The notes under the pieces: generated by a model
Database searches by the model: none
Seen by the model: only the letters and a program-made list of their open reading frames with translations
What the model was told of the DNA's origin: nothing
Part shown: piece by piece, positions 1 through 7,048 of the stretch
How positions within the stretch are numbered: the stretch's first letter is position 1
Layout: each line of letters opens with the position of its first letter
Program-made: the position numbers and the translations under genes
Assembly: GCA_011051855.1 (NCBI GenBank)
Contig: DRKG01000042.1
Span: 1-10,016, forward strand
Length of the DNA: 10,016 nucleotides
Direction: 5' to 3'
Source: a bacterium
GTDB taxonomy: Bacteria; Planctomycetota; UBA1135; UBA2386

Positions 1-720
1 GAACTGCCGTTCCAACGCGGCGTCGTCGTCGCCGACGACATGCACCTCGTCGGCGCCGCACGAGCGCGCGAGCGGCGCCAGGTCGGGGTCGCGCACGATC
101 GCCGCAATGGTGAAACCGCCCCGCAGCGACGCTAGCGACGCCACCACCAGCATGCCCAGCCGGCGCGGTCCGAGCACCGCGATGCGCTCGCCCGGCCGCG
201 GCGCAATGGTGGTGACTGCCTGCAGAGCCGCCGCCAGCGGTTCGACCAACACCGCATCTTCATCGCCGATGTCGTCCGGCACGGGCACGCAAGCACCGAC
301 CGGCGCCAGGATCCACGGCCCGAAGCCTCCCGGCAGCCGATCGATGCCCAGCGTCACCCGATCGGGGCAATGCGTCGCGAGCCCGGCTCGGCAGATCGCG
401 CAATCGTGCGGCACGCCGCGCGCCAGATGCGAGGCGTTGATCTCGACGACGAAGCGCCGACCACCCTCATCGACGGCGACGACCTCGTGACCGATGACCT
501 GCGGCAGGTCGAACGGCAGCAGGTGGCGCGCCAAGTCCGTCGAACAGACTCCACATCGCATCACCCGCAGTGGGCGAAAGCCTGGGCCGAGCGACAGCAG
601 CGGCGCGCCGTCGCGCACGACTTCGAAGCCGCGTTCGGTCGATCCGCGCACCCGGTAACCCGCCCGCACGAACGTGCGATCCCGGCGGTAGTCGAGCGCT
701 TCGTAGGTGAGGTCGATCAA
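1..720 (-). CDS. Zinc-dependent medium-chain alcohol dehydrogenase-like protein, C-terminus cut by window edge
   Basis: Reading the minus strand from 720 gives 240 open codons that run off the left edge. Family landmarks are clear: CGVCSTD (residues 56-62, catalytic-zinc Cys59), GHE (77-79), a structural-zinc-like Cys cluster (Cys107, Cys110, Cys118), VEPLAAAL (159-166) and the start of a Rossmann fold, AVLGPRRLG (181-189). This is the MDR family that oxidises alcohols or polyols with NAD(P). The substrate is unknown; galactokinase next door suggests a sugar or polyol. The start is TTG, sharing TTGA with the galactokinase stop, so translation is probably coupled. I see no better upstream start. 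Oddities: the stretch before the catalytic Cys is long (58 residues) and lacks the usual GPGEVLV-type lead-in, the first of the four structural-zinc cysteines is replaced by Pro104, and the nucleotide motif is GPRRLG, where GxGxxG is usual. The family is confident; the substrate is not. Confidence 0.85.
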   Translation of the reverse strand, partial: MIDLTYEALDYRRDRTFVRAGYRVRGSTERGFEVVRDGAPLLSLGPGFRPLRVMRCGVCSTDLARHLLPFDLPQVIGHEVVAVDEGGRRFVVEINASHLARGVPHDCAICRAGLATHCPDRVTLGIDRLPGGFGPWILAPVGACVPVPDDIGDEDAVLVEPLAAALQAVTTIAPRPGERIAVLGPRRLGMLVVASLASLRGGFTIAAIVRDPDLAPLARSCGADEVHVVGDDDAALERQF

Positions 721-1913
721 GATTCGAGTTCGCCGGGGCCGTCGCCGACGTGCAGCAGATCGAACTCCGGTTCGACGCCGAAACGTTCGTGGAACACCCG
801 GCCGACGTGCTCCGTGACCTGCCCGCTGCTACCCGGCTCGATCAGCGCAATCGCACAACCGCCGAACCCGGCCCCGGTCAGTCGCGCGCCGAACACCTCG
901 TCACACGCGCGCGCCGCATCGGTGATCACATCGAGTTCCGGACAACTCACGGCGTAGTCGGTCGCCGTCGACCGGTGGCTGGCATCCAACGCCGCTCCAA
1001 GCCCCCGGTAGTCACCCGCCCGCAATGCCGCGGCACCATTGGCGATGCGCTTCATTTCGGTGACGACGTGTCGCGCCCGCAGATACAACACCTCGTCGAG
1101 CACGTCGCGGCATGCCTCGAGGTCGGCCTCCGAATAGGCCGCCAGATGCGGAAGATCGCGCACCCTGTCCCGCAACACCGCGTGCGCGGCGGCGCATTCC
1201 GCCACTCGTTCGTTGAAGCGGGTGTCCGCCAGAGCGCGCGGCTTGCGCGTGTCCATCACCAGCACTTCGCAGCGCGCCGGGTCGAATGGCACGTGCTCCC
1301 AGCGCGGGCCCGCGCAGTGCAGCCACAGCACGTGGCCGGGTAGGCCGAGCGCGGACGCATACTGGTCCATGATCCCACAGCGCACGCCGACGAACTCGTT
1401 CTCCGCCGTGTGAGCGAAGCGGGCGAGGCGCTCGCGTTCGAGCCCGGCATCGTGCAGCGCGTCGAGAGCCAACGCGGTGGCCACCTCGATCGCCGCCGAC
1501 GACGACATGCCGGACGCCATCGGCACATCGCCGGCGTAGACGGCCTCGAAACCCTTGTCGGTCTCGATCTCGCGGCGGAACTCACGCCAGATGCCGAGCG
1601 GGTAGGCGGCCCAACCCCACGCGCGTCTCGCCCGGGTGCCGATGTCCGCCGTTCGCAGGTCGATGCCGCCCTCCTGGTCGAGACTGACCAGCCGGATCCG
1701 ACCATCGTCGCGCAACCTCGCCGCCACGTAGATGCCGCGATCGACCGCCATCGGCAGCACGTCGCCACCGTTGTAGTCGAGGTGCGCCCCGACCAGGTTG
1801 ATGCGCCCCGGCGCGAAGAACTTCCGCGGCGCCTCGCCGCCAAACTCCTCTCGGAACCTCGCCGCGATGGCACCGGGCAGTGGCGAGCGCGTGTGGAGAG
1901 TCACACCGGCCAT
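717..1913 (-). CDS. galK: Galactokinase (GHMP kinase family)
   Basis: This 398-aa protein has the normal galactokinase length and all GHMP landmarks: the N-terminal sugar signature GRINLVGAHLDYNGG (36-50), the ATP loop DVPMASGMSSSAA (129-141), the catalytic-base segment CGIMDQYAS (179-187, Asp183) and the C-terminal glycine motif LTGAGFGGC (345-353). The family phosphorylates galactose to galactose-1-phosphate in the cytoplasm (Leloir pathway). The signature normally reads GEHTDY. Here Glu is Ala43 and Thr is Leu45, while Arg37, His44 and Asp46 are kept. Because that Glu helps hold the sugar, substrate preference could differ, or this may be a lineage-specific variant. The ATG at 1913 is the only sensible start: an in-frame TGA lies about 40 nt upstream, with no other ATG, GTG or TTG between. 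No Shine-Dalgarno is visible. The stop overlaps the TTG start of the downstream dehydrogenase. Confidence 0.93.
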   Translation of the reverse strand: MAGVTLHTRSPLPGAIAARFREEFGGEAPRKFFAPGRINLVGAHLDYNGGDVLPMAVDRGIYVAARLRDDGRIRLVSLDQEGGIDLRTADIGTRARRAWGWAAYPLGIWREFRREIETDKGFEAVYAGDVPMASGMSSSAAIEVATALALDALHDAGLERERLARFAHTAENEFVGVRCGIMDQYASALGLPGHVLWLHCAGPRWEHVPFDPARCEVLVMDTRKPRALADTRFNERVAECAAAHAVLRDRVRDLPHLAAYSEADLEACRDVLDEVLYLRARHVVTEMKRIANGAAALRAGDYRGLGAALDASHRSTATDYAVSCPELDVITDAARACDEVFGARLTGAGFGGCAIALIEPGSSGQVTEHVGRVFHERFGVEPEFDLLHVGDGPGELES

Positions 1914-2028
1914 CGAACCGCGGTCGGGGCACGTTGTCCACGATCGGGAAGCTCACGCCCGCACCCCCTCTGGTATGCTGTCCGGCGAACGGCTGTGACG
2001 GTCGTGCCGACACCCGCTACTGCCCGAC
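1914..2028. promoter_or_regulatory. Divergent intergenic region between galK and the PPIase gene
   Basis: These 115 bp separate two divergent genes and must hold both promoters. On the plus strand TGGTATGCT (1971-1979) resembles an extended -10 element, but there is no good -35 at the right distance. TGTGAC (1994-1999) with TACTGC (2018-2023) is a weaker alternative. No clear minus-strand promoter and no Shine-Dalgarno for either gene is seen. The exact promoter is uncertain. Confidence 0.35.
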
Positions 2029-3135
2029 ATGCTGCAACCCATCCGTCTGCCAGTTCTCGCCGTCGTCCTGTCGCTGGTGGCCTTGTCGCCGGCAGCCGCC
2101 GCCCAGGCGCCGGCGAAGACCGCCGCAAAGACTCCCGCGCAGCCGCTGCTGGACGATTCGGGGCCTCACTTCATCGTGCGGCGCTACCCGCGGGACAAGA
2201 ACAAGGCGATCGCGGTCGTCGGCGGCAAGACGCTGACCCTTGGCGAACTGGTGGCGCACATCGACGCGCGCCATTACCCCGGGTTCACCAGGCTGCTCGA
2301 GACGCAACCGACGTTCCAGAACATGCTGCAGTCGGATCTGATCGCCCCCTGGGTGCGGCAGTTCGCCGACCTGGAGGCGCTGCGCCAGCATCTCGGTGAC
2401 GAATACGTCGACCCGGTGTTGCTCGAGAAGGCGCAGAGCGCGTCGCTCAAGCAGAGCTTCGAAGCCTATCTGGCCAAGTACATCGAGATGCGCCGCCAGC
2501 AAGGCCGGCCGGAACCATCGCAGAAAACCGTCAACGGACTGCTGGCGAAGTTCCAGCTCGAGCGCGGCATCGCCGCGGAACTGCAGGGCATGCTCGACCT
2601 GCTCGAGCCGGATGATTACAGCCGCAAGCAACTGCGCGACTTCTTCAATGCCAACGCGCGCTTCTTCGGCGGCCAGGTGACCATCCAGCACATCCTGATC
2701 CAACACCGCGACGGCGGCACCGGCATCCTGCTCAACGACGAAGGCCGCGCGCGCGCCAACGCTCAGGTCGCCGAAGTCAAGGCGCGCCTGCGCCCGGACG
2801 GCTCGAACTTCGCCGAGCTGGTGCGGCTCTACTCGGCCGACAGCCGTACCCGCAACGACGGCGGCCGGCTGCCCGGCATCCACCGCTTCGACGATCGCCT
2901 GCCGGCAGCCCTGTGCCGTGCGGCGTGGCGGCTGCGCGACGGCGAGGTCTCGACCGACGTCGTAGAAACGCAGTACGGCTGGCACTTCATCCGCCGACTC
3001 GAGTTCACCCAGCAGGTGTTCGTCCTGTTCACCGACGACGCGATTCCCTCGATCCGCACGGTGATGCGCCGCGCGATGCAGGAGAAGCGCCTGTTCGAAG
3101 CGCGCGAACAAGCGAACGTGCAGCTTCTGCTGTAA
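2029..3135 (+). CDS. Secreted parvulin-type peptidyl-prolyl cis-trans isomerase (SurA/PrsA-like)
   Basis: The 368-aa protein begins with a signal peptide: a short N-terminus with one Arg, a hydrophobic core LPVLAVVLSLVAL (7-19) and an Ala-rich end, with likely cleavage near residue 25. Residues about 60-210 form a helical chaperone-like part. Residues about 217-325 are a parvulin domain: VTIQHILIQ opens it, FAELVRLYSAD and NDGGRLPG form the middle, and YGWHFIRRLE closes it. Parvulins speed proline isomerisation and help secreted or outer-membrane proteins fold outside the cytoplasm. Only one parvulin domain is present, unlike E. coli SurA, which has two. The ATG at 2029 fits the signal peptide, but no Shine-Dalgarno precedes it. 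The gene appears monocistronic. The family is confident; assignment to SurA or PrsA specifically is not. Confidence 0.9.
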   Translation: MLQPIRLPVLAVVLSLVALSPAAAAQAPAKTAAKTPAQPLLDDSGPHFIVRRYPRDKNKAIAVVGGKTLTLGELVAHIDARHYPGFTRLLETQPTFQNMLQSDLIAPWVRQFADLEALRQHLGDEYVDPVLLEKAQSASLKQSFEAYLAKYIEMRRQQGRPEPSQKTVNGLLAKFQLERGIAAELQGMLDLLEPDDYSRKQLRDFFNANARFFGGQVTIQHILIQHRDGGTGILLNDEGRARANAQVAEVKARLRPDGSNFAELVRLYSADSRTRNDGGRLPGIHRFDDRLPAALCRAAWRLRDGEVSTDVVETQYGWHFIRRLEFTQQVFVLFTDDAIPSIRTVMRRAMQEKRLFEAREQANVQLLL

Positions 3136-3172
3136 CACCCCGTACCGAACCCGGTTCAAGAAACAACCCGAT

Positions 3173-3197
3173 CGGGGAAACTACCCGGGCGTTTTTT
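3173..3197 (+). terminator. Weak intrinsic-terminator-like hairpin with T6 run
   Basis: CGGG (3173-3176) can pair with CCCG (3184-3187) around a 7-nt loop, with a possible extra U-G pair, followed shortly by six T at 3192-3197. It lies 37 nt after the PPIase stop. The stem is short and the T run starts four bases after it, so termination is plausible but weak. The 10-bp palindrome CCCGATCGGG (3168-3177) overlaps it. The 89-bp stretch between the two converging genes otherwise shows nothing. Confidence 0.4.
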
Positions 3198-3224
3198 CCT
3201 GCGAGGTTGGTGTTTGTACCTGGT

Positions 3225-3491
3225 TCAGTACGTCCAGTAGAGGAGTGCCCAGAACGGGTTGAGGATGGTGAACAGGATCGCGTAGCGGCGGAACGGCTGC
3301 TTGCGCGTCTTGTGCCGAAACCAGCTCATCGCCAACCAGGCTCCCGGCCAGCCGGCGGCGAACAGCATCCACAGCAGGGTGCGCTCCCGCACCCGCCGGC
3401 CGTTCCGTGTGCTGCTCCACTTGTCCCACCCGAAGGTGGCGACGGTAGCGACGTTCCAGAGCAGCACGAGCGACCAGATCACACCGAACAT
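3225..3491 (-). CDS. DUF1294 small membrane protein
   Basis: This 88-aa protein matches the DUF1294 pattern throughout: an N-terminal membrane helix (3-20), the WDK motif (22-24), RVRERTLL (33-40), a second hydrophobic helix with GWPGAW (47-52), the signature FRHKTRKQPF (58-67), and a third hydrophobic stretch (70-87). The function of DUF1294 is not known. Many family members carry an N-terminal cold-shock domain; this one is the membrane part alone. It is encoded convergently to the PPIase gene and divergently from the threonine ammonia-lyase, with 36 bp between the two start codons. No Shine-Dalgarno is seen before the ATG at 3491. A -10-like TAGCAT lies 8 nt upstream, so the transcript may begin at or near the start codon. 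Confidence 0.9.
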   Translation of the reverse strand: MFGVIWSLVLLWNVATVATFGWDKWSSTRNGRRVRERTLLWMLFAAGWPGAWLAMSWFRHKTRKQPFRRYAILFTILNPFWALLYWTY

Positions 3492-3527
3492 TGGGTGCGA
3501 TGCTACCGCGCGCTACGCTGGCTGCGC
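3491..3527. promoter_or_regulatory. Compact divergent promoter pair, possibly leaderless both ways
   Basis: For the plus-strand lyase gene, TTGGGT (3491-3496), a 17-bp spacer and TACGCT (3514-3519) sit 8 nt before the ATG at 3528. For the minus-strand DUF1294 gene, TAGCAT (3505 to 3500) sits 8 nt before its ATG at 3491, with no clear -35. With normal -10-to-start spacing both transcripts would begin at or next to the start codon. The hexamers are seen; leaderless transcription is inferred. Confidence 0.45.
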
Positions 3528-4736
3528 ATGCCGGTGACCCCGCAGGACATCGAGACCGCGCACGCGGCGATCCAGCACCACGTGCTGCACACCCCCACGG
3601 TGCCGGCACCGCGGCTCAGCGAACCGCTGCAGGCGCGGTTGTGGCTCAAGCTCGAGAACCTGCAATACACCGGCTCGTTCAAGGATCGCGGAAGCTGCTA
3701 CAAGCTGATGGCGCTGGCCGCCGAGCCGTCACCGCCGGCAGGCGTAGTAGCCGCATCGGCCGGCAACCACGCCCAGGGGGTGGCCTACCACGCCGGCCGC
3801 CTCGGCATCCCGGCGACGATCGTGATGCCACTGACGACCCCATTCGCGAAGGTCGAGCGCACGGAGGGCCACGGGGCGACCGTGGTGCTGCACGGTGAGT
3901 CGGTCGCCGAATGCACGGTGCACGCCAAGGAACTGGCCGAGCGCGACGGGCTGGCGTTCGTGCACCCGTACGACGACGAACGCATCGTCGCGGGTCAGGG
4001 CACGGTGGCGCGCGAGATGCTCGCCGACGCACCGCAGCTCGACACACTGGTGGTACCGATCGGCGGCGGCGGCCTGTGCGCGGGCATGGCGATGTGGGCG
4101 AAGCACGTCAAGCCGGACATCCGCGTGCTCGGCGTGCAGATCGAGGGCTGCCCGTCGATGCACGCGGCGCTGCGCGGCGAACCGATGCCCGAGCCCAACA
4201 CGCACACGCTCGCCGACGGCATCGCGGTCAAGACGCCCGGCGCGATTCCGCTCGCCATCCTGCGTGAGCACCTCGACGAAGTGCTGTTGGTCGGCGAACG
4301 CGACGTCGAGAACGCCGTGCAGATGCTGGCCGCGCAGCAGAAGGTCGTCGCCGAGGGGGCCGGCGCGGCCGGCATCGCGGCGATGCTGCGCCACCCGCAG
4401 CACTTCCGCGGTCGCGATGTCGGCGTGGTGATCTGCGGCGGCAACATCGACCGCCGGCTGCTGTCGACCGTGTTGCTCCGCGGCCTGCAGCGCGACGGCA
4501 AGATCGCCAAGCTGGTCATCGCCATCCACGACGTCCCCAGGGTGCTCGCGCGGGTCACCCAGTTGATCGGCGCACTCGGCGCGGACGTGGTCGACGTCGA
4601 ACACCAGCGCCTGTTCAACGACGTGGCCCCGCGCGAAGCGGAGCTGCACGTGGTCATGGAGACCCGCGGCGCCGCACACGTCGAACGCATCCTGGCAGAA
4701 CTTCGCGAGGCCGGATTCGCGGCGAAAGCAGTGTGA
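3528..4736 (+). CDS. ilvA: Threonine ammonia-lyase, medium form, with C-terminal ACT domain
   Basis: The 402-aa protein is a fold-type II PLP enzyme that deaminates threonine to 2-oxobutanoate, feeding isoleucine synthesis or threonine breakdown. Seen: the PLP lysine in GSFKDRG (49-55, Lys52), SAGNHAQG (77-84), the phosphate-binding GGGGL (179-183), EGAGAAG (276-282) and ICGGN (302-306). Residues about 329-395 form an ACT-like regulatory domain (VIAIHDVPRVLARV onward). The length and single short ACT domain match the medium form, unlike the long IlvA with its two-part regulatory end. In ICGGN a Cys takes the place usually held by Ser in TdcB-type enzymes, as in some serine dehydratases, so serine may also be used. 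The ATG at 3528 is chosen because the catalytic domain begins directly after it, although the frame is open far upstream. The stop overlaps the next gene by 4 nt. Confidence 0.93.
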   Translation: MPVTPQDIETAHAAIQHHVLHTPTVPAPRLSEPLQARLWLKLENLQYTGSFKDRGSCYKLMALAAEPSPPAGVVAASAGNHAQGVAYHAGRLGIPATIVMPLTTPFAKVERTEGHGATVVLHGESVAECTVHAKELAERDGLAFVHPYDDERIVAGQGTVAREMLADAPQLDTLVVPIGGGGLCAGMAMWAKHVKPDIRVLGVQIEGCPSMHAALRGEPMPEPNTHTLADGIAVKTPGAIPLAILREHLDEVLLVGERDVENAVQMLAAQQKVVAEGAGAAGIAAMLRHPQHFRGRDVGVVICGGNIDRRLLSTVLLRGLQRDGKIAKLVIAIHDVPRVLARVTQLIGALGADVVDVEHQRLFNDVAPREAELHVVMETRGAAHVERILAELREAGFAAKAV

Positions 4737-6571
4737 ACGCGGACGCCGGCGATTGGCAGACGGCGGCGCTGCGGCACCAGCAGCATCTGGCGACGGACGC
4801 GCGCAAACAGCGAGGCGTCTGGTTCACGCCGCCCGAGCTGGCGGCCCCGACCGCGCGCCGCGCACTCGCACCGCTGGTCGCGGAGCCGCGCCCGTTGCGC
4901 ATCTGCGACCCGGCCGTCGGCGGTGGCTCGTTCCTGCGCGCCGCCGCAGAAGTGCTCGACAACGCCGATGGTCGGCACACGTTCGTCGGTGTCGACGTCG
5001 ACGAACGCGCGACGCAGATCGCGCGCCTTGCGCTGCGCGCCGTGACCGCCACGGTCGATGTACGTCGCGGCGACGGCTTGCTCGACCTCGACCCCGAGTC
5101 CTTCGACTGCGTCTTGACCAACCCGCCGTGGGAAACGCTGCAACATGGCGACGACGTCGCGGCGCGCGTGGCGGCGCTGCGGCCGCGCTTTCGCCATCAG
5201 GGCAAGGGCAAGCTGTTCACCTACCGCCTGTTCGTCGAACGTGCGGTGCAGTTGCTGCGGCCCGGCGGTCGCCTCGGGATGATCGTGCCGGCAAGCCTGT
5301 GGTTCGACCGCGGCGCCGAGCCGCTGCGCCGCCTGCTGCTCGACACCTGCGACTGGCAGTGGCTGTTCGGCTTCGAGAACCGCGCGCGGATCTTCGACAT
5401 CGACAGCCGCTACCGCTTCGGCGTCGTGATCGCCACCAAGGGCGGTCACACGCGCACCGTGCAGGTCGCGTTCGGGCGCACATCGCTCGCGGAGTGGAAT
5501 TCACGCGCACCGGCAGCGACGCGCTACGGCCGCCGCGAACTGCAGCGCTTGAGCCCGCATTCGGGCGCGTTCGTCGAAATCGAGGAACGCCGCGACCTGG
5601 ACATCCTCACGCGCCTGCAGGCGTACGGCCGACCGTTGCTCGGGCCGAACGGCGCCTTCGCGTGGCGCCAAGGCGACTTCAACATGACCGCCGACCGCCA
5701 TCAGTTCGTGTCGCGCGAAGCGGCCGAGCGCGGCGGCTACGAGCACGACGGCCGCGGCACTTGGCGCAAAGCCGGCGCCCCCGATCTGTTGCCGCTGCGT
5801 CAGGGGGCGATGATCTACGACCTCGACGGCAATGCCGGGGCACATGCAACGGGCTCCGGCCACCGGACGAAATGGCGTCGACCGGCGCACCGCGGCGAGC
5901 TGCGGCCGCTCTATCTCATCGAGGCCGAAGCGTGGCACGCCGGTGCGGCCACCCGCCCCCCCGCCCGCATCGCCCTGCGCGCACTGTCCAACGCGACCAA
6001 CGAGCGCACCGCGATCGCGTGCCTGCTGCCCGATGTCCCGTGCGGCAATTCGCTCGGCGTGCTGACGCCGAACGCGCCGACTGACACCCCGATCCACGAC
6101 CTCGCCGCCGGTGCCGCGATGCTCGCCTCGCTGCCATTCGACTGGGCGCTGCGCATGCGCATGGGCGGCACCAACCTCAACCAATTCGTGCTCACGGACT
6201 GCGTGCTACCCCGCGTGGACGACGCGACCCGGAGACGGTTGGCATGGATCGCGCTGCGCCTGTGCGCGCCGCACCCCTGGTGCGTCGATCTGTGGGAGAA
6301 CGCGCAACGCGAAGGCCTCTGCACCACAACCGAAGCCCCAGCAACGGACGCCGGAGAACGCCGGGCGCTACAAACCGAGATCGACCACCTGATCGCCAAG
6401 GCATTCCGCCTCGACCTCGCAGACATCGAGTGGATCACCCGCGGACAACCGTTCCGCAAGGGTTTCTGGCGGGTGGAGCGCGACCTACCGCCATCCGAAC
6501 GGCGCCCGCAGCGGTTGCGTATGGCTATCCGCGGGAGCTCGGGAACCGGCGCAGGCGCGGCGAGCTCGTGA
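4733..6571 (+). CDS. Eco57I/PglX-type N6-adenine DNA methyltransferase without nuclease domain
   Basis: This 612-aa protein has the amino-methyltransferase motifs in order: GVWFTPPELA (28-37, like the motif X region), motif I DPAVGGGSF (59-67), the motif II acidic pair near GVDVDE (86-91), RRGDGLLD (111-118) and catalytic motif IV NPPWE (130-134). KGKLFTYRLF and GRLGMIVPASLW follow. The second half carries blocks typical of the Eco57I/PglX recognition region: LPLRQGAMIYDLD, RIALRALSNATNERT, and LNQFVLTDCVLP. It probably methylates adenine in a specific DNA site. The start is GTG, sharing GTGA with the stop of the lyase gene, which implies coupling. No nuclease domain precedes motif X and no restriction or BREX/DISARM partner lies nearby, so it looks like an orphan modification enzyme. 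The last 15 residues (RGSSGTGAGAASS-like) are a low-complexity tail. Its target site cannot be told. Confidence 0.85.
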   Translation: MNADAGDWQTAALRHQQHLATDARKQRGVWFTPPELAAPTARRALAPLVAEPRPLRICDPAVGGGSFLRAAAEVLDNADGRHTFVGVDVDERATQIARLALRAVTATVDVRRGDGLLDLDPESFDCVLTNPPWETLQHGDDVAARVAALRPRFRHQGKGKLFTYRLFVERAVQLLRPGGRLGMIVPASLWFDRGAEPLRRLLLDTCDWQWLFGFENRARIFDIDSRYRFGVVIATKGGHTRTVQVAFGRTSLAEWNSRAPAATRYGRRELQRLSPHSGAFVEIEERRDLDILTRLQAYGRPLLGPNGAFAWRQGDFNMTADRHQFVSREAAERGGYEHDGRGTWRKAGAPDLLPLRQGAMIYDLDGNAGAHATGSGHRTKWRRPAHRGELRPLYLIEAEAWHAGAATRPPARIALRALSNATNERTAIACLLPDVPCGNSLGVLTPNAPTDTPIHDLAAGAAMLASLPFDWALRMRMGGTNLNQFVLTDCVLPRVDDATRRRLAWIALRLCAPHPWCVDLWENAQREGLCTTTEAPATDAGERRALQTEIDHLIAKAFRLDLADIEWITRGQPFRKGFWRVERDLPPSERRPQRLRMAIRGSSGTGAGAASS

Positions 6572-6614
6572 TAGCCCTTCCCTGATGCTCCAAAGTGGAT
6601 ACGCCGACTGCCAC

Positions 6615-6634
6615 TATGTTGCTGTCCCAACATA
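6615..6634 (+). terminator. Hairpin after the methyltransferase gene
   Basis: TATGTTG (6615-6621) pairs perfectly with CAACATA (6628-6634) around a 6-nt loop, 43 nt after the methyltransferase stop. There is no T run after it on the plus strand, so it may act as an mRNA 3' stabiliser or a factor-dependent stop and not as a classic intrinsic terminator. Confidence 0.4.
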
Positions 6635-6642
6635 TCTCGGGA

Positions 6643-6669
6643 AAGAGCCCTCCCACATACTCGGAGGGC
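6643..6669 (-). terminator. Intrinsic-terminator-like hairpin for the MauE-like gene
   Basis: GCCCTCC (6647-6653) pairs perfectly with GGAGGGC (6663-6669) around a 9-nt loop. Read on the minus strand, the 7-bp GC-rich stem lies 7 nt after the stop of the MauE-like gene and is followed by TCTTTCCC, a short T-rich run. It fits termination of the minus-strand cluster. The hairpin is certain; its activity is inferred. Confidence 0.6.
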
Positions 6670-6676
6670 AGCCCCA

Positions 6677-7048
6677 TCATCGCGTTTCTCGCGTTTGGCC
6701 ATAACACGCCAATGCAGTCCCGACACAGCCGATCATCGACACCACAGCAGCGCGCTCTGCCGGCGACATGGTCACAGCCCCTGCGCACCGACAGGATTCG
6801 GATCCCGGCCACCCGTAAACCGACCCGAATGCCACAACGCCACCGGCGCCAACAACCACGCAGACCGCCGCCAATCTCCACAAAGGCGTCCACAACATTG
6901 CTGCAGCAACGGCCTCTGCGACCGTGGCGGCAACATACATACGTTCTCGCATAGCTATATCATCCAATAGCTTGAGGACGGCCAGAACCGCCAAGGCAAC
7001 CGACAAAGCGCCCCTCGCCAGCCAGAACAACGCTCTGGTTCTATTCAA
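6677..7048 (-). CDS. MauE/DoxX-like membrane protein with CxC motif
   Basis: The 123-aa protein has four predicted membrane helices (about 8-28, 37-53, 59-80, 99-116). Between helices 3 and 4 lies SCRCAGA with Cys86 and Cys88, in the place of the CGCFG-type motif seen in MauE/DoxX-like proteins. MauE is needed for methylamine dehydrogenase maturation, and relatives are thought to act in disulphide or electron transfer at the membrane. Here no methylamine genes are present, so the role is open; a link to the cysteine-rich secreted protein in the same block is possible. The start is TTG, 8 nt inside the end of the preceding gene; an in-frame stop upstream and the lack of other starts support it. 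No Shine-Dalgarno is visible, so coupling is likely. A hairpin follows the stop. Family call is moderate because similarity rests on topology and the CxC motif. Confidence 0.65.
   Translation of the reverse strand: MNRTRALFWLARGALSVALAVLAVLKLLDDIAMRERMYVAATVAEAVAAAMLWTPLWRLAAVCVVVGAGGVVAFGSVYGWPGSESCRCAGAVTMSPAERAAVVSMIGCVGTALACYGQTRETR

Noticed and set aside
1410..2399. Open frame of 329 codons on the plus strand
   Set aside because: It runs antisense through galK and out of frame into the PPIase gene; no domain is visible.
2017..3159. Open frame of 380 codons on the minus strand
   Set aside because: It is the antisense shadow of the parvulin gene; no motif or start signal supports it.
2913..3527. 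Upstream open extension of the threonine ammonia-lyase frame
   Set aside because: It overlaps the PPIase and DUF1294 genes and has Pro/Arg-rich sequence unrelated to the family; the enzyme starts naturally at 3528.
3995..5449. Open frame of 484 codons on the minus strand
   Set aside because: It lies antisense to the lyase and methyltransferase genes, which have clear family motifs. Its translation is rich in Arg, Ala and Ser without any recognisable domain, as expected from high-GC antisense.
4753..6084. Open frame of 443 codons on the plus strand
   Set aside because: It is an out-of-frame overlap of the methyltransferase gene, with extremely Arg-rich low-complexity translation.
4733..6571. 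Complete BREX, DISARM or restriction-modification system around the methyltransferase
   Set aside because: None of the needed partners (nuclease, helicase, phosphatase, AAA ATPase) is encoded within the window.
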